Assembly (NCBI RefSeq): GCF_030813245.1 | Contig: NZ_JAUSUA010000001.1 | Span: forward strand, 372,001 to 436,000 | DNA length: 64,000 nt | Reading direction: 5' to 3' | DNA from: Alkalicoccobacillus murimartini | Lineage (GTDB): Bacteria; Bacillota; Bacilli; Bacillales; Bacillaceae_D | In this document: positions 15,113 to 23,372 of the stretch, in pieces | Numbering within the stretch: the stretch's first letter is position 1 | How the letters are laid out: each line of letters starts with the position of its first letter | Notes under the pieces: generated by a model | The model's input: only the letters and a program-made list of their open reading frames with translations | Told to the model about the DNA's origin: nothing | The model's database searches: none | Made by a program: the position numbers and the translations under genes

Positions 15113-16348
15113 ATGCGAATTTTATTCCATGTCGACATGAACAGTTTCTTTGCATCTGTGGAGCTTTCGTTCAGACCTGAGCTAAAAGGGAAACCAGTTG
15201 CTGTAGCCGGAAGTGTTGAAGACCGTCGAGGTATTATCGTTACAAGTACATATGAAGCACGAGCACGAGGTGTTAAGACAGCGATGCCGGTATGGCAGGC
15301 CAAAAAGCTATGTCCTGAGTTGATCATACTCAAATCAAATTTTGAGCGCTATCGGACCGCCTCCAGGAACATGTTTGACGTGTTAAGGTCATACACATCG
15401 TTGGTCGAACCTGTTTCCATAGATGAAGGCTATATGGATGTGACTCAGTATCACGGGCAGATTCATCCATATAAGCTTGCTGAGCAAATACAAGAACAAT
15501 TAATTCGGGATATGAGTTTACCTTGCAGTATAGGGATCGCCCCTAATAAATTTCTCGCCAAAATGGCAAGTGATATGAAAAAGCCTAATGGCATTACAAT
15601 ATTACGAAAAAGAGAATTGCCTGAAATGCTGTGGCCATTAGCTATTAGCGAAATGCAGGGCATTGGAAAAAAGACCATAAGCAAATGGGAAAAGGCTAAT
15701 ATCAATACGATTGGAGAACTAGCAACAGCGGACTCTGGTATGATCATTGAGAAATTTGGATCGAGTGGATTGAAGCTGCAAAATAGAGCGAAAGGAAACG
15801 ATGATCGTCCTGTGAACCCAGACTCCGTTCATGATTTTAAAAGTATCGGACATTCTACAACCCTGCCTATGGATACAAAAAATGAGCAAAAAATAGACAC
15901 GATCCTTCAACAGCTTGCTGATTCAGTCAGTCACCGCTTAAGTAAAAAAGAAGTGGTCGCCTACGGAATTCAGATGACGATTAAATATCACGATTGGAAA
16001 GTCACAAATAAGAGCGAAAAGCTACGAAACCCTAGTCATTCATCAAACGATATCTATCAAAGAGCTAGAGCACTTTTCAAGCGTGCATGGAATCAAGAAC
16101 CAATTAGATTATTAGGCATCAGTACATATGATTTGGTAGATAAAAGGCATGCCTATAAACAACTAAATCTTTTTTCACAAGAAAAGGATGTAAAGGACCT
16201 TCAAATTGAGCAAGCTGTGGAAAGTCTTCAGAAACGCTTCGGCCAACATGCTCTTGTAAAAGGAGCAAATGGTTATGAAGCAAGGAGACGATGGATTGAG
16301 CAACGTTCATTGCGAGGAACTAGTCTTGAGAAACCAGATGATAAATAA
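15113..16348 (+). CDS. polY1: DNA polymerase IV (Y-family), YqjH-like
   Basis: A 411-residue Y-family translesion polymerase. FHVDMNSFFASVE at residues 5-17 and VSIDEGYMDV near 103 give the acidic triad that binds the metals. IGIAPNKFLAKMASDMKKP and the helix-hairpin-helix IQGIGKKTISKW-like block follow, and the little-finger domain fills the C-terminus. A short QLNLFS element near residue 347 resembles a beta-clamp binding motif. AAAGGAGG lies ten bases before the ATG. The LexA-like box upstream implies SOS control. Confidence 0.93.
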   Translation: MRILFHVDMNSFFASVELSFRPELKGKPVAVAGSVEDRRGIIVTSTYEARARGVKTAMPVWQAKKLCPELIILKSNFERYRTASRNMFDVLRSYTSLVEPVSIDEGYMDVTQYHGQIHPYKLAEQIQEQLIRDMSLPCSIGIAPNKFLAKMASDMKKPNGITILRKRELPEMLWPLAISEMQGIGKKTISKWEKANINTIGELATADSGMIIEKFGSSGLKLQNRAKGNDDRPVNPDSVHDFKSIGHSTTLPMDTKNEQKIDTILQQLADSVSHRLSKKEVVAYGIQMTIKYHDWKVTNKSEKLRNPSHSSNDIYQRARALFKRAWNQEPIRLLGISTYDLVDKRHAYKQLNLFSQEKDVKDLQIEQAVESLQKRFGQHALVKGANGYEARRRWIEQRSLRGTSLEKPDDK

Positions 16349-16363
16349 TACATGTTATTTTTG

Positions 16364-16402
16364 AAGTCGCACTGTTAATAGTGCGACTTATTTTACCGAT
16401 AA
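16364..16402 (+). promoter_or_regulatory. Hairpin and sigma-D-like promoter before the YlqG-like gene
   Basis: AAGTCGCAC and GTGCGACTT form a hairpin just after polY and probably end it. Overlapping this, TTAA (16375-16378), a 16-base gap and ACCGATAA (16395-16402) resemble the flagellar sigma-D promoter TAAA-N14-16-GCCGATAT. The TTAA-N16 arrangement recurs before fliS. Confidence 0.55.
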
Positions 16403-16437
16403 AAGAGGTACAAAGAACGTGACCGGGAGTGTGTATC

Positions 16438-18717
16438 ATGCAGATTAGTCAACTATTAAGTGGGAATAATGTTCAACCTGAGCGGCAAGTAAAGAAAGGT
16501 GAGATTATACGAGGGGCAACAATCGAACCGATTTCTAATTTCGAAGCTAAAGTGACGTATAAAGGAAAAGAAATGAAGGTCACGGTAGACGGTCAAATGC
16601 CAAAATCAGGTGCAGTCTCTCTTCAAGTAACTGAATCTGGTGAAAATGGAATTCGTGTAAGAGAATGGACCTCTGAGGATCGGAAACAAAAACCAGCTCA
16701 GATAGATCCATCAGTTGAATTGGCTCAAAAAGCAGGTATTAAAAGACCCTCTCCCCTATTAGTACAGGCGATAAAAGTCGCAGAAGCGAATGGTCAAGCT
16801 GTATCTAGTGAATCCATTCAAGCCTTAGATAGATTTATCGGCTCATCAAACGATCCGTCTAAATTGAATACGTTACGCGCGTTACTATCTAAACAGTTAC
16901 CCATTACAGATAGTCACATTAAAGCTGTTCACGAAACGTTACATGGGAAGCCTTTAAATCAAGTATTAACTGAGCTTGATAAGCAATTAACAACTCAACC
17001 TGAACGCAGCCAATCAACGTTATCAAAAGATCAGGTTTTAAAGCTTATTAATCAGTTGACTGAAGGGAAAGAACTGAAAGGTCCAGAAAAACGATTTATC
17101 GATAATGTTCGAGATCGAGTTATTGAAGGTGCCTTGACGGGGAAATATGAGCAGTTACTTACTTTAGTGAAAGAAACAATAAGTGGGAAAACGGGCCCAG
17201 ATATTACTGCGCCTCAAAACCGACCAACTATTGAAAAGCATCCTGAAGAACCAATGAACCAAAGGCCGGCAGGGGCAACCCAACCGAAAGACCAGTTACA
17301 GGCAGTTCTTCTTCAACTCAGTCAATTCGTGCAGACAGAGGGAAACCCACAGAAAGCAGTGGAAGCTATTCAAACTACACTTCAATCAAACAAAGACTTA
17401 CCAGCTGAACAAGTACACAGAATGAATGTTGAAATTAGTAAAGCTGTGGAAAAAATTCATAGTGGCAGAGAGCTTGCTGCGAGGCAAATTCTATCTACTA
17501 GTATTGAAAATGAAGTAAATAGACTTTCACAAGAAGAAGCACAGTTAGTCATGCCTGCCGTATCATCATCCGTTCAACCATCTTCTCAACAACAAAGTAG
17601 TAAACAAATAGCCGTTACAACGGTGACAGAGAAAATGGCTAGCCTAACAACAGAATTTAGAGAGTTTCAAAGAGAGGCTTCTAGAACACTTAGACAACTA
17701 GCCATAGATTTAACGCCAACTAGACCAGTGGATACGCATCAAACTAAAAATCAACTTGATTCAATCATCCGCAAACTGGATCACTCCATTTTAAGAGGAG
17801 AATTGATGCAGTTTGCAGATATGAAAACGGAGAAAAGCTTGATGATGGCTAGTAGTAAGCTTGGTGAAGCGAAGCAACTACTTGAATCTGGTCAAGCACA
17901 GAAGGCTGCTCAAATGGTTTCACAGGTACAAAAACAAGTAGATCAACTTGTGTTCAAACCGTCTGAAACAAAGGTTGTGTTTGCGACGAATCAATCCCAA
18001 CTAGACCTTAGCTCAAAACTTGCAACACAAGCATCGCCGTTACAGTTGTTTGAAGAAGCAGGATTAAAAGCACAAGAAGGCACAGCTCGTGGCGTCTTTG
18101 ACATGGTAAGGAAGATGGGCATGAATCATGAAACAGAGGTTGCCCAACAACTTACAAGGCTAGATACAAGCAAAGATCCACAGGTTTCAGAACGAAATAT
18201 AAAACAATCGTTGCTCCAATTAGTACAGCAACATGAAGAAGGTAGTAGAGCGTCTCAGTTGGCAAATCAAGCCTTAAATAATGTGACCGGACAGCAACTA
18301 TTAAGTAAACAAGACGCCCAACCTATTCAGAGTTTGTTTTTTCAATTGCCTCTCGTATTAGAACAAAAGGTAGAGCAACTTCAATGTTTCATTCAGTCTA
18401 AAAAAGAAGGGGAACAGGTAGATTGGCAAAATTGTAGCCTTTACTTTCTAATGGAGACGAAAAAAATGGGAGACATAGGCATATCTGTGAGAGTAGCGCA
18501 AAGACAACTTTCTGTAACATTAAAAAATGACCAAGAAGATTTTAAACTTAAGATGGAGCCCCTTGTTTCAAAGGCGATAGCAAAGGTTGAAGATATTGGC
18601 TACACAATCTCTGGCATTTCTTTTGCTCCATTCTCAGATAATAAAGAACAAGAGCCCGTTCCTTCAACTGCCAAACCAGTCTATACGTCAGAGAAAGGAT
18701 TTGATTTTAAGATATGA
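16438..18717 (+). CDS. ylqG: YlqG-like protein with FliK-type C-terminal domain
   Basis: A 759-residue protein that is mostly polar, glutamine-rich and helical. The last 110 residues resemble the Flg_hook domain of FliK: VDWQNCSLYFLMETKKMGDI, then ISVRVAQRQLSVTLKNDQED and an AIAKVEDIGYTIS end. FliK proteins are secreted rulers for hook length. Its start codon for the next gene overlaps its stop (ATGA), and that next gene is FhlB-like, the same ylqG-ylqH pair as in B. subtilis. GGGAG eight bases before the ATG at 16438 decides the start. Whether it is the main FliK or a paralogue cannot be told here. Confidence 0.72.
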   Translation: MQISQLLSGNNVQPERQVKKGEIIRGATIEPISNFEAKVTYKGKEMKVTVDGQMPKSGAVSLQVTESGENGIRVREWTSEDRKQKPAQIDPSVELAQKAGIKRPSPLLVQAIKVAEANGQAVSSESIQALDRFIGSSNDPSKLNTLRALLSKQLPITDSHIKAVHETLHGKPLNQVLTELDKQLTTQPERSQSTLSKDQVLKLINQLTEGKELKGPEKRFIDNVRDRVIEGALTGKYEQLLTLVKETISGKTGPDITAPQNRPTIEKHPEEPMNQRPAGATQPKDQLQAVLLQLSQFVQTEGNPQKAVEAIQTTLQSNKDLPAEQVHRMNVEISKAVEKIHSGRELAARQILSTSIENEVNRLSQEEAQLVMPAVSSSVQPSSQQQSSKQIAVTTVTEKMASLTTEFREFQREASRTLRQLAIDLTPTRPVDTHQTKNQLDSIIRKLDHSILRGELMQFADMKTEKSLMMASSKLGEAKQLLESGQAQKAAQMVSQVQKQVDQLVFKPSETKVVFATNQSQLDLSSKLATQASPLQLFEEAGLKAQEGTARGVFDMVRKMGMNHETEVAQQLTRLDTSKDPQVSERNIKQSLLQLVQQHEEGSRASQLANQALNNVTGQQLLSKQDAQPIQSLFFQLPLVLEQKVEQLQCFIQSKKEGEQVDWQNCSLYFLMETKKMGDIGISVRVAQRQLSVTLKNDQEDFKLKMEPLVSKAIAKVEDIGYTISGISFAPFSDNKEQEPVPSTAKPVYTSEKGFDFKI

Positions 18718-19010
18718 GTACCTTTCATTATTATAATGATTTAAAGAAGAGACAAACGAATGGGGCTTCAGCGGCCGTGATCCGTTATGAAGATGAAGGC
18801 TCTGTTCCGAAAATAGTGGCTCAAGGGAGAGGCCAAGTGGCTAATCAAATTATGGAACTGGCAAAGCAACATGATGTGCATGTACAAGAAGACGCCGGAC
18901 TCCTCTCGAACTTACTAGATATGGATTTAGGTGATAATATTCCGCCGCAGCTTTATTCGGTCATGGCAGAAATTCTTTTATTAATAGAAGAGATGGAACA
19001 AAACTATTAA
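18714..19010 (+). CDS. ylqH: FhlB-like type III export switch protein (YlqH)
   Basis: A 98-residue protein matching the cytoplasmic C-terminal part of FlhB/EscU export-switch proteins. It starts with a strand-rich segment (AAVIRYEDEGSVPKIVAQGRG) and has ANQIMELAKQHDVHVQEDAG and LPEIYSVMAEIL-like ends. The self-cleaving NPTH loop of full FlhB is absent, so it cannot autocleave as FlhB does. It overlaps ylqG by four bases, so the two are translated together. FlhB-like stand-alone domains can substitute for the cleaved half of FlhB. Confidence 0.83.
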   Translation: MSTFHYYNDLKKRQTNGASAAVIRYEDEGSVPKIVAQGRGQVANQIMELAKQHDVHVQEDAGLLSNLLDMDLGDNIPPQLYSVMAEILLLIEEMEQNY

Positions 19011-19034
19011 TGAATAAGCCAATCCTGTCGATAG
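19007..19034 (+). promoter_or_regulatory. Sigma-D-like promoter before fliS-hag
   Basis: TTAA (19007-19010), 16 bases, then GTCGATAG (19027-19034) resemble the sigma-D consensus TAAA-N14-16-GCCGATAT. It would drive the FliS-like and flagellin genes. Confidence 0.5.
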
Positions 19035-19062
19035 TATAAGTAGAAGTAAAGGAGTGAAAGTA

Positions 19063-19482
19063 GTGCCACTTATTTCACAAGAAACTCTTCATAAAAAAAC
19101 ATCTCAAGAATTAACATTGTTACTTTATGAAGCTGCATTAAATAATCTTGAATTAGCTAATGATGCATTGGAACAACGGCAGTTTGAAAAAGTTAACCAT
19201 CATCTGCAAAAAACAAACGATATTTTGCACCGACTTGGTGTAGGCTTAAATTATGATGCGGGTATACTTTCTGATCAGTTGGAACAGCTTTATAACTATT
19301 TAGCTGATGAAGTCGTTATCGCTAATTTTTTGAAGGACAAACAGCGTATTAATCATGTACATGCTATCCTACACTCATTATTTATTGCTTGGATCGAAGC
19401 AGTGAAAGAAAAAAAAGAACCATCTGATCGAATGAATATAAAACAAACAAATGCCTATGAAAAAAATGCATTTTACGAATAA
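19063..19482 (+). CDS. fliS: FliS-family flagellin export chaperone
   Basis: A 139-residue helical protein matching FliS, which binds the C-terminus of flagellin and keeps it unfolded for export. LTLLLYEAALNNLELANDAL and the central DILHRLGVGLNYDAG helix pair are the family pattern. A GTG at 19054 overlaps the AAAGGAG, so I chose the GTG at 19063 with eight-base spacing. It is followed 23 bases later by flagellin. In B. subtilis fliS lies beside fliD rather than hag, so this may be a specialised second chaperone. Confidence 0.82.
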   Translation: MPLISQETLHKKTSQELTLLLYEAALNNLELANDALEQRQFEKVNHHLQKTNDILHRLGVGLNYDAGILSDQLEQLYNYLADEVVIANFLKDKQRINHVHAILHSLFIAWIEAVKEKKEPSDRMNIKQTNAYEKNAFYE

Positions 19483-19505
19483 ACCCTTATAAGGAGAGAT
19501 TACTT

Positions 19506-20318
19506 TTGAAGATTAATAATAATATACAGGCACTTAATGCCTATCGGAACCTCAGTCAAAACCAAGTACATACATCAAAGAATCTAGAGAAGCTTTCATC
19601 GGGACTTCGAATTAATCGTGCAGCTGATGACGCTGCAGGTCTAGCTATCTCTGAAAAGATGCGTTCTCAAATTCGCGGGTTAGAAATGGCTGAGCGAAAT
19701 GCATTAGATGGTGTTTCTCTTATGCAAACTGCAGAAGGAGCGATGCAGGAGGTTCATTCCATGTTACAGCGTATGCGGGAGTTAGCTGTGCAGGCATCAA
19801 ATGACACAAATGACAGCTTTGACCGCGAGCAAATTCAAGCGGAAATCAAAGAGCTATCTGATGAAATTGATGAGATATCTAAAAAAACAGAGTTTAACTC
19901 TAAAAAGTTATTAAATGGTACGTTAAGTGGAATTCAATTTCAAATTGGACCTAACGCCAACCAATTCGTAACCTTTGAAATACCACAAATGGATTCTGGA
20001 ACATTAGGTATTACTGGAATCGATGTTTCGACAAATGAAGCAGCTAATCAAGCGATTGAAGATTTGGATGAAGCAATTAAAAGAGTCTCACAAAGTCGAT
20101 CAACACTGGGAGCCATTCAAAATCGTTTGGAGCATACGATCAACAATCTTCAAGTCACAAAAGAAAACCTGACGTCATCCGAATCAAGAATACGTGATGC
20201 GGACATGGCGCTTGAAATGACTGAGTTCACACGAAATAATATCTTAAACCAGTCAGCAACGGCTATGCTTGCACAGGCAAACCAGTTGCCTCAAGGTGTG
20301 CTTCAACTTCTACAATAA
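19506..20318 (+). CDS. hag: Flagellin
   Basis: A 270-residue flagellin. The D0/D1 N-terminal block INNNIQALNAYRNLSQNQ, the SSGLRINRAADDAAGLAISE signature and the C-terminal NILNQSATAMLAQANQLPQ block are all present. The middle variable part is short, as in compact Bacillus flagellins. The start is TTG after AAGGAGAG. The N-terminal SGLRI and GLAISEKM motifs are those recognised in pathogens by innate receptors. It is cotranscribed with the FliS-like gene and ends at a strong terminator. Whether this is the only flagellin gene is unknown. Confidence 0.95.
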   Translation: MKINNNIQALNAYRNLSQNQVHTSKNLEKLSSGLRINRAADDAAGLAISEKMRSQIRGLEMAERNALDGVSLMQTAEGAMQEVHSMLQRMRELAVQASNDTNDSFDREQIQAEIKELSDEIDEISKKTEFNSKKLLNGTLSGIQFQIGPNANQFVTFEIPQMDSGTLGITGIDVSTNEAANQAIEDLDEAIKRVSQSRSTLGAIQNRLEHTINNLQVTKENLTSSESRIRDADMALEMTEFTRNNILNQSATAMLAQANQLPQGVLQLLQ

Positions 20319-20326
20319 GACTTAGA

Positions 20327-20356
20327 CGAAAAGGAGTAAGTCCTTTTCGTTTTTTC
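20327..20356 (+). terminator. Terminator of the flagellin gene
   Basis: CGAAAAGGA-N5-TCCTTTTCG followed by TTTTTTC is a textbook terminator. Confidence 0.9.
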
Positions 20357-20422
20357 TCTCTCTACTAAGTAAATGTGGTAGACTAGAACGATATAAGTAA
20401 GTAAGGAAAGGCGTGAAACGCA

Positions 20423-20860
20423 GTGGATGTAGAGCGTATTATGCGTACTGGTGTTCAAAAGGTTGAGCGAAAGAAAACGGACATTCAGCCATCAACAAGC
20501 TTCTCAGAAGTCATCAATAAACAGCGATCAGATAAAGCAATGGAGCAGTTAACGAAATTGATGCAACAAGTTGAGGACCAGGGGAAGGTACTTTCTGAGT
20601 CACGGACAGTTGATGAACTTCGGAAGTACAAAAAGCTTGTGAAGGACTTTATGGAGGATGCTGTGGCGCACGGTCTTAGCTTAGAAGAGCGACGAGGATT
20701 TAATCGTCGTGGTCGGACGAAGATCTACAAGCTTGTGCAAGAGGTGGACAGTAAGTTAATTGATTTAACGAATGATGTATTAAATAAGGAAAAAAATAGT
20801 TTAGATATTTTGCAAAAGGTTGGCGAGATTAAAGGCTTACTGGTTAACATCTACGCTTAG
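20423..20860 (+). CDS. yaaR: YaaR-family (DUF327) protein
   Basis: A 145-residue helical protein of the YaaR/DUF327 family. TVDELRKYKKLVKDFMEDAV and RRGRTKIYKLVQEVDSKL are the conserved blocks. The start is GTG. Family function is unknown, although many members lie near flagellar genes, as here. A possible sigma-D-like AACGATAT lies at 20387-20394 but its -35 match is weak. Confidence 0.83.
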   Translation: MDVERIMRTGVQKVERKKTDIQPSTSFSEVINKQRSDKAMEQLTKLMQQVEDQGKVLSESRTVDELRKYKKLVKDFMEDAVAHGLSLEERRGFNRRGRTKIYKLVQEVDSKLIDLTNDVLNKEKNSLDILQKVGEIKGLLVNIYA

Positions 20861-20964
20861 ACTAATTAGTTTGATGCACATCACGTGTATCAGACTTTTT
20901 CTTTTTAAATGTGAACATGATATACTGCATAGAAGAAAGTTGATTGAAAAGGGGGTTCGAGAAA

Positions 20965-21396
20965 ATGGATAGACTAGTCTATACCTATAGGACAACCATC
21001 GATGCACCAATGAAAAAAGTGTGGGATTTCTTTCAAGATCCAACTAATCTCGCTCGAATTCAGAGATTTCCTAAGGTAAATGTGAAGGAATCAGGATCTG
21101 ATGAAGGTAGTAAAGTCAAGTTGAAGATTGGTTACTTAGGCGTGGGGGTTAACTGGGATGCAACGATTGAAACAGTTAAGAAACCTCATTACTTTGTAGA
21201 TACGGCAGAAAAACCTCCATTTCCGTTTACATATTGGCGTCATACGCACCGATTTGAAAGAGAAAATGGAAAGAGTGTGATCATTGACGAGCTAGAATTT
21301 GCAGCAAGAATTCCAAGTGCTATATCAAGTAAGCTTCTGACCTATATGTTCCAATCAAGAGAGAAACAAATAATGAAGGCTTTTCAAGAAAATTAA
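20965..21396 (+). CDS. SRPBCC-fold protein
   Basis: A 143-residue protein with a START/polyketide-cyclase-like fold. It opens with the usual YRTTIDAPMKKVWDFFQDPT block and ends with a long C-terminal helix (SSKLLTYMFQSREKQIMKAF). Such proteins have a deep cavity for a hydrophobic ligand. A TTG at 20944 is in frame, but AAAAGGGGG directly before the ATG at 20965 fixes the start. No neighbour points to a ligand. Confidence 0.82.
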   Translation: MDRLVYTYRTTIDAPMKKVWDFFQDPTNLARIQRFPKVNVKESGSDEGSKVKLKIGYLGVGVNWDATIETVKKPHYFVDTAEKPPFPFTYWRHTHRFERENGKSVIIDELEFAARIPSAISSKLLTYMFQSREKQIMKAFQEN

Positions 21397-21408
21397 ATAG
21401 AAAAGCAA

Positions 21409-21449
21409 CAAAAAAGAATGACCACATGCATGTGGTCATTCTTTTTTTT
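21409..21449. terminator. Bidirectional terminator between convergent genes
   Basis: AAAAAAGAATGACCACATG and CATGTGGTCATTCTTTTTT form a perfect palindrome between the SRPBCC gene and the minus-strand CBS gene. Confidence 0.93.
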
Positions 21450-21894
21450 ATTTATGCAGATATTTACTAACTAATGCGAGGATAGAGCGCCTTGTTAGTA
21501 TGCTAACAAACGAGCCTTGCTCATCTACGACACACATAAAGGGATGGTTGATTGAGAGTGTTAAAGCTCGGGCAAACGTCGCATCTTGTTGAATTGTTGG
21601 AACATCTTTTTCCATGATATCTGCAACCGTCTTATTTTGAAGCTTATCGACTTCAATGAATTCCAAGCCTAGCAAAGAGTCTAGAATGATCGATTTGCTA
21701 ATTAATCCGTGTAGTTTATCTTTATTGTCTAATACAGGAATAGCTGTATAGCCTGACTTAACCAATACAAGCAAAGCATGTTCAAGTGGATTATTTAACT
21801 GAACATGAGCCACTTTCTCAGCAGGAATGAGTAGCTCTTCAATTTCATTATCCATAAGTTGTTGATTTTTTAAGATATCAAACAAAGAAATCAC
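21448..21894 (-). CDS. darB: CBS-domain c-di-AMP-binding protein DarB/CbpB
   Basis: A 148-residue protein made of two CBS domains. LIPAEKVAHVQLNNPLEHAL, SGYTAIPVLDNKDKLHGLIS and ADIMEKDVPTI match B. subtilis YkuL, renamed DarB. DarB binds c-di-AMP and, when unbound, activates the (p)ppGpp synthetase Rel and pyruvate carboxylase. The start is GTG with only a weak purine-rich site in front. It is a single-gene unit. Confidence 0.87.
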   Translation of the reverse strand: MISLFDILKNQQLMDNEIEELLIPAEKVAHVQLNNPLEHALLVLVKSGYTAIPVLDNKDKLHGLISKSIILDSLLGLEFIEVDKLQNKTVADIMEKDVPTIQQDATFARALTLSINHPFMCVVDEQGSFVSILTRRSILALVSKYLHK

Positions 21895-22102
21895 TTCTTT
21901 TTTAGGTTATTTTTTAGAGATTATACTCGCTGGGTAATCAGTAATTATTGAGGGGAAAAGCTTAGCAGCGGAATAGTTCTTTCTTTTATCCTACTAATAA
22001 TTTAAGCTCTTTGTCAAGAGATCTGAAACGCTTCCAAGGCATATGTGACAGTCGCATAAAGCGAGGATAACGGGGCACACTGAAAAATAAAAGAGGTGTG
22101 AC

Positions 22103-22354
22103 ATGCATTCAAAACAAACCGTGAAATATATATGTGAAAGATACCCTTCTGGCCAATCATATTATTACAAACAAGAAATCATTACTCATGATAGTTGGGA
22201 TAATATTGACTCGATCGCTTGGTCGACACCACGTCCAATTACAAAGAAGACATTTGAAAAAAGAAAGAAGGATCAGTACCGAGTGGAGATCAGAGTTAAG
22301 CATAAGCTACCTGCGGAGGTCATTCGTATAGAGAGCTATAGAAGTCAGTCATAA
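22103..22354 (+). CDS. Hypothetical basic protein
   Basis: An 83-residue protein I do not recognise. AGAGGTG is well spaced before the ATG. The sequence is rich in K, R, Y and S, with SWDNIDSIAWSTPRPITKKT in the middle, and has no signal peptide or membrane helix. It lies alone between darB and the sulfate operon. The ribosome binding site and composition support a real gene. Confidence 0.55.
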   Translation: MHSKQTVKYICERYPSGQSYYYKQEIITHDSWDNIDSIAWSTPRPITKKTFEKRKKDQYRVEIRVKHKLPAEVIRIESYRSQS

Positions 22355-22380
22355 GTAGGGTTGGTTTTTCTTTTGAGTCA

Positions 22381-22409
22381 TTGACATTAGAATATGAAAC
22401 GGCTAAAAT
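22381..22409 (+). promoter_or_regulatory. Sigma-A promoter of the sulfate assimilation operon
   Basis: A perfect TTGACA, a 17-base spacer and TAAAAT stand 74 bases before yezD. The leader then holds ATAAAGCA (22422-22429) and its complement TGCTTTAT (22457-22464), a hairpin with a 27-base loop that may have a regulatory role. Confidence 0.72.
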
Positions 22410-22482
22410 GACATTAATCTAATAAAGCATATGTATTTACAGGGAATTGTCTTTCTTGCTTTATATTCTAAGGAGGCAATAC

Positions 22483-22626
22483 ATGGATAAAACAGATGGC
22501 GAGGTTCTTGAGAAATTGTCAGATCTTTTAGAAAATCTTCAATATGGGTCTGTTACTATTTATGTGCAAGATGGAAAGGTTGTCCAGATGGAGAAAAATG
22601 AGAAGGTTAGAGTGGGTAAAAGGTAA
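22483..22626 (+). CDS. yezD: YezD-family (DUF2292) small protein
   Basis: A 47-residue protein beginning MDKTDGEVLEKLSDLLENL and continuing QYGSVTIYVQDGKVVQMEK. The I-x-V-x-D-G-K-V-x-Q motif identifies the YezD family, small proteins found at the head of sulfur-assimilation operons in Firmicutes. AAGGAGG lies seven bases before the ATG. It precedes cysH by 19 bases in the same unit. Function unknown. Confidence 0.85.
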   Translation: MDKTDGEVLEKLSDLLENLQYGSVTIYVQDGKVVQMEKNEKVRVGKR

Positions 22627-22645
22627 GTGAAGGGAGAATAGGACG

Positions 22646-23356
22646 TTGAGTCAAGTACTCTATGAAAATACAAATAATCAAGGCTTTCAAGATATTAACG
22701 AATCATTAGTTAGCTTAGATAGTTTAGATGTTCTAAGATGGGCGTTTGATATGTATGGTGATGAACTTGTTTATGCCTGTAGCTTTGGTGCCGAGAGCAT
22801 GGTACTGATTGATTTAATCAGTAAAGTGAAACCAAACGCTCACATCTTGTTTCTTGACACCCATTTTCATTTTATTGAAACGTATCAGCTTATTGAAAAA
22901 GTAAAAAAGAAATATCCCTCATTACAAATTGATCTGGAAGAACCTCAGCTTACCCCGTTAGAACAAGCTGAAAAACATGGAGATCAACTTTGGAAAACAA
23001 ACCCTGATCTTTGTTGTAAGATTCGTAAGCTTGATCCATTAGAAGGTAGGCTAAATCAAAAAGCTGCATGGATATCTGGTTTACGCAGGGAACAATCACC
23101 TACAAGAGCGAATACACAATTTATTAATCAAGATAATCGCTTCAAATCAGTAAAAGTATGTCCCCTTATTCACTGGAAAGAAGACGAGATATGGATGTAT
23201 ATTAAGCTGCACAAACTTCCATATAATAAGCTTCATGATCAAAACTATCCTAGTATCGGCTGCACACACTGCACAAAGCAGGTAGCAGATGGTGAGGATA
23301 GCAGAAGTGGTAGATGGTCCAATACAGACAAAACAGAATGCGGATTGCATCAATAA
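22646..23356 (+). CDS. cysH: Adenylyl-sulfate / phosphoadenylyl-sulfate reductase
   Basis: A 236-residue CysH that reduces activated sulfate to sulfite with thioredoxin. [14 protein letters not shown] is the nucleotide-binding P-loop-like motif. The DLCCKIRK pair and the later IGCTHCTK give the four cysteines of the [4Fe-4S] cluster found in APS-type reductases, so it should use APS and perhaps PAPS. The C-terminal GLH holds the usual DKTECGLH catalytic cysteine. The start is TTG after AGGGAGA. The next gene, sat, starts 16 bases later. Confidence 0.92.
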   Translation: MSQVLYENTNNQGFQDINESLVSLDSLDVLRWAFDMYGDELVYACSFGAESMVLIDLISKVKPNAHILFLDTHFHFIETYQLIEKVKKKYPSLQIDLEEPQLTPLEQAEKHGDQLWKTNPDLCCKIRKLDPLEGRLNQKAAWISGLRREQSPTRANTQFINQDNRFKSVKVCPLIHWKEDEIWMYIKLHKLPYNKLHDQNYPSIGCTHCTKQVADGEDSRSGRWSNTDKTECGLHQ

Positions 23357-23372
23357 AGGAGAGACAGTGACT

